NCBI GenBank assembly: GCA_937951485.1
Contig: CALEDJ010000010.1
Coordinates: forward strand, 1-64,000
DNA: 64,000 nt
Direction of reading: 5' to 3'
From: an uncultured bacterium
GTDB taxonomy: Bacteria > Hydrogenedentota > Hydrogenedentia > Hydrogenedentales > CAILVY01
In this document: positions 35,832 to 45,136 of the stretch, in pieces
Layout: each line of letters opens with the position of its first letter
How positions within the stretch are numbered: the first letter of the stretch is position 1
The notes under the pieces: generated by a model
What the model was told of the DNA's origin: nothing
Databases searched by the model: none
The model's input: the letters and a program-made list of their open reading frames with translations, nothing else
Position numbers and translations under genes: made by a program

Positions 35832-36045
35832 TTAGTGACCAACCCCTTCAAGGATGACTTCCCGCAATGCTTCACGTCCGCCGAAACGCGCGCAAGCGTC
35901 CAGCACCTCTATACCGGCAGGATTGCCCTCCGCATCGAAATCCACCGCGATGCCTTTCCCCAGTTCTTTGGTGGTCACCGTGGTCGCCCGAAACGTGATG
36001 CTCAGCGCATCCCCTTCCGGTATCATACGCGATGTTCATGGTCAT
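35832..36045 (-). pseudogene. DUF2283 family gene broken by a one-base frameshift
   Basis: A frame starting at ATG 36045 or 36039, with GAGGGG upstream, reads M-N-I-A-Y-D-T. It then loses frame within a CCGGAAGGGG stretch near 36015-36022. In the next frame the protein continues E-G-D-A-L-S-I-T-F-R and ends V-D-F-D-A-E-G-N-P-A-G-I-E-V-L-D-A, the DUF2283 signature. Removing one G joins the two parts into the standard Y-D-x-E-x-D-A-L start. Either the gene is decaying or the base is a sequencing error. An ATG at 36026 could still start a shortened 64-residue product. Confidence 0.72.
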
Positions 36046-36612
36046 GTCGCCCCTCAGCAGAAATACCTATGATCCCAGTGTTGTCCACAAAACAGGTTCT
36101 TAAGAGAATGAAAGAGTATGGCCAAAACTCTTGGAAAATCCGGTTGAATCAAGATGATGTGGCGGGCCTTTCCCATACGCAAACCTTTCCGTGGGAATTC
36201 CTGAGGCATCATTGATCCGTGTACCAAGGTGTCCCGTTTTGTTCCCCCTCACCCCACCCCTCTCCCCGCGGGAGAGGGCGTCTGCCGAGAAACCTGGGGA
36301 ATGCCGTTGCTCCCTCTCCCCCCGCGGGAGAGGGCGTCTGCCGCGAAACCTGGGGAATGCCGTTGCTCCCTCTCCCCCCGTGGGAGAGGGCGTCTGCCGA
36401 GAAACCTGGGGAATGCCGTTGCTCCCTCTCCCCTCGCGGGAGAGGGCGTCTGCCGAGAAACCTGGGAATGCCGTTGCTCCCTCTCCCCCCGGGAGAGGGG
36501 TGGGGTGAGGGGGGATGTCAATATAATCGAAGGCTTTTCTCAGCGCCCGGAATATTTTGGACAGCACTGATATCTGGCCCTCGCCTGCTCCGCGGGCGTC
36601 CAGGGGGCGGTT
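36046..36612. other. Intergenic region with tandem repeat element
   Basis: About 570 bases. The repeat at 36244-36514 dominates. The flanks show no gene I can support. Confidence 0.5.
36244..36514. repeat. Four 56-bp tandem units enclosed by 23-bp perfect inverted repeats
   Basis: Units begin at 36278, 36334, 36390 and 36446 with GCGTCTGCCG; the last is slightly shortened. Each contains a GAAACCTGGGG stretch and a hairpin of CTCTCCCCC with GGGAGAGG. The whole block is bounded by a 23-base pyrimidine-rich arm at 36244-36266 and its exact reverse complement at 36491-36513. Since 56 is not a multiple of three, all frames rotate and the open frames here are artefacts. Confidence 0.85.
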
Positions 36613-36951
36613 TCACCGAATTTTCACTGTCACGACTTCGAAAGGATTACTGACACCGATTCTTACTGTGCGGATGAGGTTAGAATCCCATGATCCAACG
36701 AAGCGCACATATACTTTGTACGTCCCGGGTGATAAAAAGCAGCGCCGAACAGATTGCCCGGGTTCCACATCACCGTCCACAATGCTGAACGCCCCTTCCC
36801 ATATTGGTTTTCCATCCTGGTCCCGCGTTTCCTTTGATAAGGTAACGTCGGAAATAGCCCGTGAGTCCTCATTACGCACCGTGATACAGCAACCGCAACA
36901 GAGTATGGTCGCCGTCAATAGCGTTAATCCGGTCCTCCAATCAAGCATCAT
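36613..36951 (-). CDS. Small predicted lipoprotein
   Basis: 112 residues from the ATG at 36951 (a second ATG follows at once), with a GGGAGGT site. The N-terminus has a hydrophobic segment ending I-L-C-C-G-C, a plausible lipobox. The mature part has an S-P-G-T-Y-K-V-Y-V-R-F segment near residue 78 like a small beta-sandwich, and it ends in a basic tail. I do not recognise the family. Confidence 0.55.
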   Translation of the reverse strand: MMLDWRTGLTLLTATILCCGCCITVRNEDSRAISDVTLSKETRDQDGKPIWEGAFSIVDGDVEPGQSVRRCFLSPGTYKVYVRFVGSWDSNLIRTVRIGVSNPFEVVTVKIR

Positions 36952-37032
36952 AGTGACCTCCCTTTTTTGACATGCCCCACAATGTGACAAGCAACATGCG
37001 TAGAATCTATAACCCTATCTTTACCATAATAA

Positions 37033-37053
37033 GCAAATTCGCCTTTTGGCGAA
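37033..37053 (-). terminator. Possible terminator of the men operon
   Basis: The stem TTCGCC/GGCGAA (37038-37043, 37048-37053) has an AAAA loop on the minus strand and is followed by TTTGCTTATT. It lies about 57 bases after the menC stop. The six-pair stem is short. Confidence 0.4.
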
Positions 37054-37109
37054 AAAGTCAAGGGTATCCGCGGTGTGGCTGGTCTGCCGACCTGGCCGCA
37101 ACAGAAGAA

Positions 37110-38225
37110 CTACAATGGTTCCAACACACCGGTCATCACGTTATGAGCGTATTCGGCAAGCAGCGCGGGGTCGGCTTCGGCGCTTGGGATGGGGAGGGGC
37201 GTTTCGAGGATGTCATCCGCAAGCCAGGCGTAGGTGTCCAGCCCAACGGGACGTTCCGGACCGGAGAAGGCGGCAGCGTATTGGGCGAGGGTGGCGATGC
37301 CGACGCCGGATTCATAGGCGGCGCTGATGATGATGGGGCGGCCCAGCAATCCGCCGCGTGCGATGCATGCGCTGATGTTGGGAAAATGGAACAAGGTCGG
37401 CTTCCACACGCAGGCGCATGCGTCGCGTATTATGCGGTAAGTGGCACGGGATGCCTCCAGGGCTTCACGCGCGCCGGATTCCGGCGCAAAGGCCTCTTCG
37501 CCGAGTTCCTGAAGCGTTTCGTCCAGCGCGTAGTCCATGCCGGACGCCGCGCGAAAATCGGGCAGCAGGCGCGGGTCGCGCAGCGGCTCCTCGATGTACT
37601 CGATGGCATATTCGGCGGCGGCGCGGGCGAACGCGACGGCGTCGGGCAATTCCCATGCGCGGTTGGCGTCCAGGCGCAGCGCCACCGCGTCGCCCAGCGC
37701 GGCGCGCACTTCGGCAACCCACTCGGCGGCGGCGCGCCAGTTCGCGCCGCCAACCTTGAGTTTGGCCGCGCGATAGTCGCGCACGGCAAGGGTCCCCGCT
37801 TTTTCCAGGATTTCTGCGCGCTCGCCGTGCAGTAACGCGTTCAACCGGATGCGTTCGGGCGGGAAATCGGTGATCATGCGGTACAACGGCACGCCTTCGC
37901 GCGCCGCCATCAGGTTCAGGCAGGCCGATTCAAGCGCGAACGACACTGAAGGCGGCAGGGAATGATCGCGCAACAGGTCCGTTGAGAGCGGCAATGACTT
38001 GCCATGCAGGGTGCGGGCGATGCGCGCCAACGCGGCGGCGGCATCTTCCAGAGACTCTTTGCTGAAACCCGGCAGCGGCGCGGCCTCGCCCCAGCCCGCA
38101 ACGCCGGCCGGTCCTTCCAGGCATAACAACAGCCCGCGCCGTTCAGATATCAGACCTCCAGGCAGCGAGAGGGGGCGGCGCAGGGGCAACGCGTATTGAT
38201 AGACCCGCGCGGACAGGATGCTCAT
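37110..38225 (-). CDS. menC: o-Succinylbenzoate synthase (enolase superfamily)
   Basis: 371 residues from an ATG at 38225 that overlaps the menA stop (ATGA). The enolase-superfamily residues are all present: Lys in A-K-L-K-V-G, Asp in R-L-D-A-N-R-A-W, Glu in Y-I-E-E-P-L, Asp in A-L-D-E-T and Lys in W-K-P-T-L. The C-terminal A-A-Y-E-S-G-V-G is typical of MenC. It dehydrates SHCHC to o-succinylbenzoate in menaquinone synthesis in the cytosol. Its place beside menA, menB and menH supports this over the related racemases. Confidence 0.92.
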   Translation of the reverse strand: MSILSARVYQYALPLRRPLSLPGGLISERRGLLLCLEGPAGVAGWGEAAPLPGFSKESLEDAAAALARIARTLHGKSLPLSTDLLRDHSLPPSVSFALESACLNLMAAREGVPLYRMITDFPPERIRLNALLHGERAEILEKAGTLAVRDYRAAKLKVGGANWRAAAEWVAEVRAALGDAVALRLDANRAWELPDAVAFARAAAEYAIEYIEEPLRDPRLLPDFRAASGMDYALDETLQELGEEAFAPESGAREALEASRATYRIIRDACACVWKPTLFHFPNISACIARGGLLGRPIIISAAYESGVGIATLAQYAAAFSGPERPVGLDTYAWLADDILETPLPIPSAEADPALLAEYAHNVMTGVLEPL

Positions 38226-39133
38226 AGCAACCATCCCACGGCGAAGAGCACGCTGTATGCAAGCAGCGCCTTGCCGACGCCGGCGAGCGCATCGTTGAGT
38301 CGGGGACCGTCGGTGCTCGTCCAGACCGCGCGCAGCGCGGGCAACGCTAAAAGGCAGCCCGCCGCCGATACCAGCGCGAACCAGTGACCGCCGCGCAGGA
38401 TGCAGAGCAACAGCGGGATACCAATGCCGCCCACCAAGAGCGCCGCCGTGAAATGCGCGCGGGCGCAGGTGCGCCCGAGGCGCACCGCCAAGGTCTTCTT
38501 GCCGCTGCGCCGGTCCCCTTCAATATCGCGGAGATTGTTCACCGTCAGAATGGCCACGGAAAAAAGCCCCGGACCGAATCCCGCCGCCACCGGCGCGAGG
38601 TCCGGCAGCGCCAATGTTTGCACATAGTAAGTTCCCGCGACCGCCACCGGCCCGAAGAAGATCAGCACGAAGAGGTCGCCGAGTCCGAGGTAGCCCAGGG
38701 GATACGGCCCGCCGGTGTACAACACGCCGCATGTGATGGAGAGCACACCGATCAGCACAATCGGCCGGCCGCCGCGATAGACCAGGTAAAGGCCTGCCAG
38801 CATGGCCATCCCGAAGGCAAGGGCGGCGGCGCGGCGCATCTGCGACGGCGTGACCAATCCCGCCTGCGTGGCGCGCATCGGGCCGATCCGGTCAGCAGTA
38901 TCCACGCCTTTCACAAAATCCGAGTAATCATTGGCGTAGTTGGTGCCGATTTGTATCAGCACAGAGCCAACAAGCGCACAAAGGGCGCCAACGAGATGAA
39001 ACGCGCCGTCGCCGGCGGCCAGCGCTGTCCCGATGATTACGGGCGCAATTCCCGCCCCCAGCGTCTTGGGGCGCGCCGCCAGAAACCACACCTTCCAGCG
39101 CGGCGGCGCGTCCATCTGCTGCGCGTCCGACAT
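38222..39133 (-). CDS. menA: 1,4-Dihydroxy-2-naphthoate polyprenyltransferase
   Basis: 303 residues with eight to nine hydrophobic segments. The two Asp-rich prenyltransferase motifs are N-Y-A-N-D-Y-S-D-F-V-K-G near residue 66 and N-N-L-R-D-I-E-G-D-R-R-S-G-K-K-T-L near 200, both in MenA form. It joins a polyprenyl chain to DHNA at the inner membrane, giving demethylmenaquinone. It starts two bases after the menB stop and its own stop overlaps menC, so translation of the three genes is probably coupled. Confidence 0.94.
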   Translation of the reverse strand: MSDAQQMDAPPRWKVWFLAARPKTLGAGIAPVIIGTALAAGDGAFHLVGALCALVGSVLIQIGTNYANDYSDFVKGVDTADRIGPMRATQAGLVTPSQMRRAAALAFGMAMLAGLYLVYRGGRPIVLIGVLSITCGVLYTGGPYPLGYLGLGDLFVLIFFGPVAVAGTYYVQTLALPDLAPVAAGFGPGLFSVAILTVNNLRDIEGDRRSGKKTLAVRLGRTCARAHFTAALLVGGIGIPLLLCILRGGHWFALVSAAGCLLALPALRAVWTSTDGPRLNDALAGVGKALLAYSVLFAVGWLL

Positions 39134-39135
39134 CC

Positions 39136-39960
39136 TTACGGGTTCCTGGGAAATCTGCTGAAATCAGGCTTGCGCTTTTCAAGGTAGGCGTTGCGCCCTT
39201 CCTGGCCCTCCTCGCTCATATAAAAGAGCATTGTCGCGTTTCCGGCGAGTTCCATCAGCCCGGCCTGGCCGTCCTCGTCTGCGTTCATCGCCGCCTTGAT
39301 GCAACGGATGGCGATGGGCGATTTCTCCAGGATTTCCCGGCACCACTGCACCGTTTCCTCTTCCAGGCGTTCGAGCGGCACCACCGTATTCACCATGCCC
39401 ATCGCCAGCGCCTCTTGGGCGTTGTACTGGCGGCAAAGGTACCAGATTTCACGCGCCTTCTTCTGGCCGACTATCCGCGCCAGATGTGCCGAACCATAAC
39501 CGGCGTCAAAAGAACCCACCTTGGGTCCGGTCTGGCCGAAGATGGCATTGTCCGCGGCGATGGTGAGATCGCAAACCATCGCAAGGATGTTGCCCCCGCC
39601 GATGGCATAACCCGCCACCATGGCGATGACCGGCTTCGGGCAAGTGCGGATTTGCCGGTGGAGGTCCAGCACATTCAGGCGATGCGCACCGCTGCGCGGG
39701 TCCACATAGCCGGATTCGCCGCGCACATACTGGTCCCCGCCGGAACAAAACGCCTCCTTGCCTTCGCCGGTCAGAATCACCACGCCAGTTTTCGGGTCAA
39801 AACGCGCGTCGCGCAACGCGTCGCTGATTTCGTCATTGGTGAGCGGCGTAAACGCATTGCGCCGGTGCGGGCGGTTGATGGTGATCTTGGCAATGCCTTC
39901 CGCCTTGTGGTACTTGATTTCCTGGTATTCTTTGGCGACTTCCCATCGAATTGGGGCCAT
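39136..39960 (-). CDS. menB: 1,4-Dihydroxy-2-naphthoyl-CoA synthase
   Basis: 274 residues from the ATG at 39960, after GGAGG. Crotonase fold with the MenB-specific segments F-C-S-G-G-D-Q near residue 81 and [15 protein letters not shown] near 150-165, then [20 protein letters not shown]. The S-F-D region separates MenB from ordinary enoyl-CoA hydratases. It closes the ring of o-succinylbenzoyl-CoA to DHNA-CoA. Second gene in the cluster, about 190 bases after menH. Confidence 0.96.
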   Translation of the reverse strand: MAPIRWEVAKEYQEIKYHKAEGIAKITINRPHRRNAFTPLTNDEISDALRDARFDPKTGVVILTGEGKEAFCSGGDQYVRGESGYVDPRSGAHRLNVLDLHRQIRTCPKPVIAMVAGYAIGGGNILAMVCDLTIAADNAIFGQTGPKVGSFDAGYGSAHLARIVGQKKAREIWYLCRQYNAQEALAMGMVNTVVPLERLEEETVQWCREILEKSPIAIRCIKAAMNADEDGQAGLMELAGNATMLFYMSEEGQEGRNAYLEKRKPDFSRFPRNP

Positions 39961-40154
39961 GCTCCGCCTCCTCACTTTTTGTCAAAACTGCACAGAATCA
40001 ATACATCATTGGGCAGGGCGGGTGCAGCCATGCGGAGGGCACCGCCTTCCCAAGGAGAATCATATTGTTGATTGAATTCAAAAAAACGGGGGATTCCACT
40101 CCGCATCGCTCCATTACACCCGCCCCATAAGATTGTTGTCGAAATTGAGCGGGT

Positions 40155-40964
40155 TCAGGGTGTTGTCTTTAGAAAATCCCTGAGTGCGTTAGTATAACCG
40201 TCGGGATTCTCGAAGTGCACATTATGCCCGCAGCCGGGAACGATCTTCACCGCGATGAAAGGACATGCCTCGTGCATGGCTTCCGCGATCCCGACATATT
40301 TGCGGTCTTCTTCGCCCACAATGGCCAGGGTGGGAATCGTATGCTTGGAAAGCCTGTCCCACAGGTCCGTCTGGACGCCCTGCCCCATCCCCCGCAAGGC
40401 CGCCGCCAGGCGGCGGGGGTCGTGACGCATGCGCCTTGCGATCAAGGCATCCAGGCGCGCACGGTCCCGCGCCATGCCCGCAAAAAATGGCTGAGCGAAC
40501 CACTCCTCCAGAAAAGCGCGAAACGCCTTTGTGTCGTCCGCGATGGCTTCCAGACGCGCCGCCAACTGTTCATCGGCCGCCCGGCGCTGCGCCCGCGCTT
40601 CATGGGTGCGCAGTCCCGGCGATGCCGACTCCAGCACCAGCGCACGGAACCGCTCGGGATAATTCAGCGCAAGACACAACGCAAGTCGTCCGCCCATGGA
40701 ATACCCCACCAGGGCGCAGCGAGGCGCTTCCGCATCACTCAAAAAACCCAATATCCACGCTGTCGCCGCCGCCATATTTGCACAGCCCTTCATGTCAGCG
40801 GCGCCGTGACCGGGCAGGTCGGGGCACAGGCATCGAAAATCATCCTCCAGCGCTTCCGCCACTTTCGCCCATTCCCCGCCGCATCCCAGAAAACCATGCA
40901 AAAAGAGGACTGGCGCACGTAAATTATCAGCAGCACGGGTGAACACATGCGCGTTGGTATTCAC
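40155..40964 (-). CDS. menH: SHCHC synthase-type alpha/beta hydrolase
   Basis: 269 residues, starting with GTG at 40964 behind a GGGAG site. L-F-L-H-G-F-L-G gives the oxyanion region, P-D-L-P-G-H-G follows, and the nucleophile elbow is V-G-Y-S-M-G-G-R near residue 86. The acid Asp is likely in G-E-E-D-R-K-Y and the His in P-G-C-G-H-N-V-H. F-L-H-G-F-L-G together with Y-S-M-G-G-R is the MenH pattern. It eliminates pyruvate from SEPHCHC in menaquinone synthesis. Its position ahead of menB, menA and menC supports the assignment. menF, menD and menE are not in the window. Confidence 0.87.
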   Translation of the reverse strand: MNTNAHVFTRAADNLRAPVLFLHGFLGCGGEWAKVAEALEDDFRCLCPDLPGHGAADMKGCANMAAATAWILGFLSDAEAPRCALVGYSMGGRLALCLALNYPERFRALVLESASPGLRTHEARAQRRAADEQLAARLEAIADDTKAFRAFLEEWFAQPFFAGMARDRARLDALIARRMRHDPRRLAAALRGMGQGVQTDLWDRLSKHTIPTLAIVGEEDRKYVGIAEAMHEACPFIAVKIVPGCGHNVHFENPDGYTNALRDFLKTTP

Positions 40965-41078
40965 GATTTTTGCTCCCTTTGCTTTTGCGTCAGGAAGAAT
41001 GACGGTGACATTTCAGCCCATTGAAATAAGCAGCGCTGTCCAAAACAGATTTTGACAGACGCCGAAAAATGACATGGA

Positions 41079-41133
41079 TTTTGGAGTGCGCAAGCCGCGT
41101 TTGCGCTTTCAAGGAAGCAAAAGCACTCCAAAA
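41079..41133. repeat. Inverted repeat with inner hairpin
   Basis: Perfect 11-bp arms TTTTGGAGTGC (41079-41089) and GCACTCCAAAA (41123-41133) enclose a smaller GCGCAA/TTGCGC hairpin. It lies in the 260-base gap between menH and the GT9 gene, which otherwise shows nothing. It may be another dispersed element or a bidirectional terminator. Confidence 0.55.
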
Positions 41134-41227
41134 AGTGCAGACGCCAAAGTTTGAACCATGCAACCAGGTTAAAACATTGCCGCCGAAATTTTGCGCGAAA
41201 TTCGACGCGCTTACATGCTGCACCCGT

Positions 41228-42256
41228 TCAAGAACATATTCGAACGCAGGCATCGTAGGCTGCGTCGGGGGTGATCATCCGCAAATAACGCCGGGCATCC
41301 TCCAGTGGTATCCGGCGGGGCGGATTTTCAGGGCCGGCATAGAGCACTTCATAAGGATGGCGCATGGGGGCGTGCTTGACCGGGTCGGTGCCGCCGAAAA
41401 CGGCCACCACGGGGGTGCCCATGGCGGAGGCGATGTGCATGGGGCCGGTGTCGCCGCCGAAGAAACAATCCGCGCGCTGCACCATCCACGCGAAATGTTT
41501 CAAATCGGGCGTCTCGGGGGCTGTTTCCGGCTTGCGTCGGCTTTTGTTGCGGATGTGTTCTGCAACGTTCCGCTGGCCCGGTCCCCAGGTGAGAAGCACC
41601 TCGAAGCGTCCGTCGGCCAGTAGCAGGTCGCATAACGCCGCGTAGTATTCCAAAGGCCATTGTTTTTCCGGCCGGTCTACGGGAGCGTGTACAATCACGA
41701 CGCGCTTACCGCCGTCAAAGGCCGCATCGAAGTAGTCATCCACCTCTTCCTGCACTTCCTCCGGCACGAAGATAACCGCATCCACCGCCTCATTGTGCGC
41801 ATCCAGCGCCGCACACAACGCGAGGTTCTCCGCAACGCGGTCCAAACGATCGGATTCCAGGCGGATGCGGCGGTTCGTGAAGAGGGAACTCCATTCCCGA
41901 CTACGCGGCGCCGAGAAACCGTAGCGGTCGGGTGCGCCAGAGGCGCGGGCTATCAACCCGCTCTTGATAATGCCGTGAAAATCCATGACGATGTCATAGC
42001 GGGTACGGCGGACTAAACGGCAGAAATCCCAAAAGCGTCGGATGCCGGCCCAGCGATCCCCGCTTCGCTCAAAAACCAGGCACTGGTCCAGCATCGGATG
42101 CCCGCTGATCACGTCCAGAGATTTTGGCTCCACGGCCCAGTCAATCTGTGCATTGGGAAATCGGGCGCGCAGCGCGTGCAACGCAGGGAGTACGCGCACC
42201 ACATCGCCGATGGCGCTGAGCCGAATGATAAGAATACGCGGAACGCCGTTGATCAT
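41228..42256 (-). CDS. Glycosyltransferase family 9 (ADP-heptose:LPS heptosyltransferase-like)
   Basis: 342 residues from the ATG at 42256. The N-terminus [18 protein letters not shown] is the GT9 signature with the catalytic Asp. The C-terminal donor-binding region has [16 protein letters not shown] and A-V-F-G-G-T-D-P. It would add heptose or a related sugar to LPS core on the cytosolic face of the inner membrane. Longer in-frame translation upstream runs through the tRNA gene at 42281-42370 and is not real. Confidence 0.92.
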   Translation of the reverse strand: MINGVPRILIIRLSAIGDVVRVLPALHALRARFPNAQIDWAVEPKSLDVISGHPMLDQCLVFERSGDRWAGIRRFWDFCRLVRRTRYDIVMDFHGIIKSGLIARASGAPDRYGFSAPRSREWSSLFTNRRIRLESDRLDRVAENLALCAALDAHNEAVDAVIFVPEEVQEEVDDYFDAAFDGGKRVVIVHAPVDRPEKQWPLEYYAALCDLLLADGRFEVLLTWGPGQRNVAEHIRNKSRRKPETAPETPDLKHFAWMVQRADCFFGGDTGPMHIASAMGTPVVAVFGGTDPVKHAPMRHPYEVLYAGPENPPRRIPLEDARRYLRMITPDAAYDACVRICS

Positions 42257-42279
42257 AGGCCGCCGGGGTTGTATGCAAC

Positions 42280-42370
<91 letters not shown>

Positions 42371-42482
42371 GGCGCGGAAAGCGGATTATAGAAGTTGCGT
42401 TCTCCCGACTTCAATTTCCGGCATTCAGTGTGCCACAAGTTTCGGAGTCCAGGTTTTGCCTGTCGGAACTCCTTCAAAACCT

Positions 42483-42917
42483 TCAGGCTTTGCTTCGCGC
42501 GTCACGCGCCGTTGACCTATTCCCCCTCACCGCGCGCCCGCTTCCGCAGCCCCCTGTCCGGCCGTGGCCCCATTGCAATTTGTATTTCACCTGGGCTTCT
42601 GTTCTTCCGCCGTAGTTAAGGTCCACGCTCAGACCGGTGTCTCCGCCAATGTCGAGTTTTGGTTTACCCTGCTCATCCATGCGGACCGCCGCCCGTTTCC
42701 GCGCGGGGTCTCCGAACAGCGTAATGCCTTCCTCACCCCGAATGCGCTTCCTGCGTTCCTGGAATTCCCGCTCGCTCCGCTGTTGCGCCGCCCACGCATC
42801 GCTGAAGGGCCTGTCCCGTTCCCCCGTCGAAACGCATCCCAGGAAAAACACCATCCCCATCCCCCCAAGCACCCAGACGGTGCATACCCGCGCAACGCTG
42901 TGGACCTTGTCCTTCAT
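42483..42917 (-). CDS. Small predicted lipoprotein
   Basis: 144 residues. The N-terminus has basic residues and a hydrophobic stretch ending V-F-F-L-G-C, a good lipobox. The mature part starts acidic and charged (an [10 protein letters not shown] segment, then Q-E-R-R-K-R-I-R) and ends Gly/Arg-rich. I do not recognise the family. It has no close neighbours on its strand apart from the tRNA downstream. Confidence 0.55.
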   Translation of the reverse strand: MKDKVHSVARVCTVWVLGGMGMVFFLGCVSTGERDRPFSDAWAAQQRSEREFQERRKRIRGEEGITLFGDPARKRAAVRMDEQGKPKLDIGGDTGLSVDLNYGGRTEAQVKYKLQWGHGRTGGCGSGRAVRGNRSTARDARSKA

Positions 42918-43080
42918 TCCCGGCGGCTCCCGGCGCGGCCAATACCCGACGCCGCGTATTCCCTCACAATCCAGTTGACGCCATTATATCCTGAATGGCA
43001 GACGGCCTGCCTCCGGCGGTGATGTTGGAATTGCGGCGACTACTACCAAGCGGGATTTTGCCCGGCGCGACCGTTCGCGA

Positions 43081-44544
43081 TTATTCCCAATCCAGCAGAC
43101 GGCGCTCGCCTTGAAGGTTCCTGATGGCCGTCACATTCTGGGATACTTCCAGACAGCCTTTGTAATGGCCCTGAATGTCGCGTAGCGCAAAATAACGGAT
43201 ATGGATGAAGCGGCCCTGCATTTCGATCCAGAACTCGGCCACATCCCGTGTGCCGTTGCGGAAGGCTTCGAGAATACGATTCACCAGATGGAGGCTCTTG
43301 GGCGGATGACAGTTCTGCACTTCGCGCCCAATGACTCCCGGACTTCTTGGGAAAATGCGTTCCTTGCCCTCGGAGTAATAACGAACCGTGTCGTTCTCGT
43401 CCACGAAGGTCAGGTCCACGGGCAGATGGGTCAACAACAGGTTGACCTGCTCCAGCGTCAGCAGGCCCGTGTCCAACGGGATCGCATCCAAGCCTGCCCT
43501 ATGCTTCGCGCCAACGACAGAACGTTCCCCGGAGGCCGGCCATTGCCTATCGGGCGTCACCAATGCGTACCCGATGTCGGATTCCCCTTCGCGCATGGCG
43601 GCCCAGTCTTCCTCGGCGAGAATCTGGAGCGACATGGGGAAGAGGATGTTCTCTTCTTTGTATATCATGTCCTCCACGGCGGTCAGCACGGCATTGAGCC
43701 GCTCCACAATCGCCAACGCATCTTCCGATTCCAGCGCTGCAAAGGCCTTCTTGAACATGGCGCGGATATCGTCGTGCACCGCCCACATCACCTTGGGGGG
43801 CGCGGTCACGCCGTACCGCTCAAGATAGGGAAAGAGTTGGTTTTCCTTGCGCTGGTAATGTTTCTCGACTTCGTTCAGGCGCGACAACGCCGCACGCAGC
43901 GCTTCGCGGCGGGACAGAATTCCCGCCGTATCCGGCGAATCCTCCGCCACCTTCAGTGCTGCGCGAATCTCGCCAATGACCTGCCCCAGGGCCGCATTCT
44001 CTTTCTGAAACGTGTGCACGGGATGCCCCGGCGGGACCGGTACCGCCTCTTGACGTTCAAGCGCCTCCTTAAACACCGCCACATGCACATCGCACAGGCG
44101 TTTGATCTCCTCCGGCGGCATACCTTCCTGGGCCAACTGCTGTTCCATCGCGGCGATCTCCGCCGGGTCAACATCTTGGAACGCCTTATTGAAACGACGT
44201 TGGACCTCTTCCAAAGGCGTGCCGTCGTGCAGGTCTCTGATAATGGACTTGAGGATAACCAGGCGATCCGCTGCATCCTGCACCTGGGGTGCGGCGGATG
44301 ACCCGATCTCCACCGCCTTTCCTGTTTGTCGCTGAATTTCGTCCGCCACCGCCGCCAGCAAGTCCGGCAGCGCCACCCCCGCAATCGAGGCTGCGCGGGA
44401 CAGCGTGGCAAAGCGCGCCACCGTCTTGCGCATAATCGGGTTTTTCAGCATCTGAAATTCCCTGGCGTAACTTCCCAGAAAATCAATCAGAAACGGGTAT
44501 TCATCCACAAGCCCATCCACGCGGGTGCTACCGTCTATTTGCAT
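43081..44544 (-). CDS. DUF438/hemerythrin/PAS protein of the NO-response cluster
   Basis: 487 residues from the ATG at 44544. Order: a DUF1858-like domain (V-D-G-L-V-D-E-Y-P-F-L-I-D-F-L), then DUF438 (residues about 95-170), a hemerythrin-like four-helix domain with H-Y-Q-R-K-E-N-Q-L-F-P-Y and K-E-E-N-I-L-F-P near residues 240-320, then a C-terminal PAS-like domain (F-V-D-E-N-D-T-V-R-Y-Y, then F-P-R-S-P-G-V-I-G-R-E-V-Q-N-C-H-P-P). The His/Glu residues would bind a di-iron centre. Such proteins occur with Fe-S repair genes and are thought to sense O2 or NO. It follows the Rrf2-like gene by 46 bases. Confidence 0.88.
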   Translation of the reverse strand: MQIDGSTRVDGLVDEYPFLIDFLGSYAREFQMLKNPIMRKTVARFATLSRAASIAGVALPDLLAAVADEIQRQTGKAVEIGSSAAPQVQDAADRLVILKSIIRDLHDGTPLEEVQRRFNKAFQDVDPAEIAAMEQQLAQEGMPPEEIKRLCDVHVAVFKEALERQEAVPVPPGHPVHTFQKENAALGQVIGEIRAALKVAEDSPDTAGILSRREALRAALSRLNEVEKHYQRKENQLFPYLERYGVTAPPKVMWAVHDDIRAMFKKAFAALESEDALAIVERLNAVLTAVEDMIYKEENILFPMSLQILAEEDWAAMREGESDIGYALVTPDRQWPASGERSVVGAKHRAGLDAIPLDTGLLTLEQVNLLLTHLPVDLTFVDENDTVRYYSEGKERIFPRSPGVIGREVQNCHPPKSLHLVNRILEAFRNGTRDVAEFWIEMQGRFIHIRYFALRDIQGHYKGCLEVSQNVTAIRNLQGERRLLDWE

Positions 44545-44590
44545 GACTGCAGGTCCTTTCCGTCGTTTGCGAGCGGCGTCCCCAACCCGG

Positions 44591-45072
44591 TTATGGCCCG
44601 ATTTTGATACCCGGAGCGGGCGCCGCCGCATTGGTCGCGGCCATTTTACAGGAATCCGGCCCATCAGCCATAGCCCGGCGCGGAGACTTGACAGCGATGT
44701 CCCACAGGGTGTGTCGCCGGAGTGTTTCCGCCATCCCCTGATGCAATTCCCCCATCACCTGGTGAAACTCGCAGAGGGGCGGCATGCACCGCTGGGAAGG
44801 CAAAAATCACCGCGGATACGGCCCTCACAGGCCACATAAACATCGTACAGCGTAATGCTGTCCGGCGGACGCCGCAACGCCGCGCCGCGGTGTGCGCCGT
44901 GACGCACGGACAGCGGCCCCGCCTTGACCAGCATCGAGGCGATCTTTGCCGGATAACTCGGCGAGGCACTGGGGTATCGGGCGATCCGCCGAGGCGGCAC
45001 AGGGGCCGCATTGCCCCGCAACGCCAGACACGCCAGCATCTGCATGGCGGTGATGGTGGTTTGTGTCCGCAT
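44591..45072 (-). pseudogene. Rrf2-family transcriptional regulator split by a frameshift
   Basis: From the ATG at 45072 (GGAAAG upstream) the protein reads M-R-T-Q-T-T-I-T-A-M-Q-M-L-A and then a winged-helix region ending L-R-R-P-P-D-S-I-T-L-Y-D-V-Y, as in Rrf2 regulators. The frame breaks at a T5 run on the minus strand (44802-44806). Adding one T restores the family's C-terminal part: C-M-P-P-L-C-E-F-H-Q-V-M, then L-R-R-H-T-L-W-D-I-A, with Cys residues that could hold an Fe-S cluster. A homopolymer position makes a sequencing error quite possible. It sits between ric and the hemerythrin gene, where an NsrR-like NO sensor would be expected. Confidence 0.75.
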
Positions 45073-45136
45073 GGTGCTTTCCAAACGATATTTTAGTACA
45101 GCCTATCCGCCGGGAGGCGCTTGCATTACGACGCGA

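Noticed and set aside
36244-36514. CRISPR array
   Set aside because: The whole 56-bp unit is repeated with no unique spacers, and there are no cas genes nearby.
36191-36653. Arg/Pro/Leu-rich proteins in several frames
   Set aside because: They arise from the 56-bp tandem repeat. All frames look alike because the unit is not a multiple of three.
41069-41623. 184-residue plus-strand protein
   Set aside because: Most of it is antisense to the GT9 gene, and its first part crosses an intergenic hairpin.
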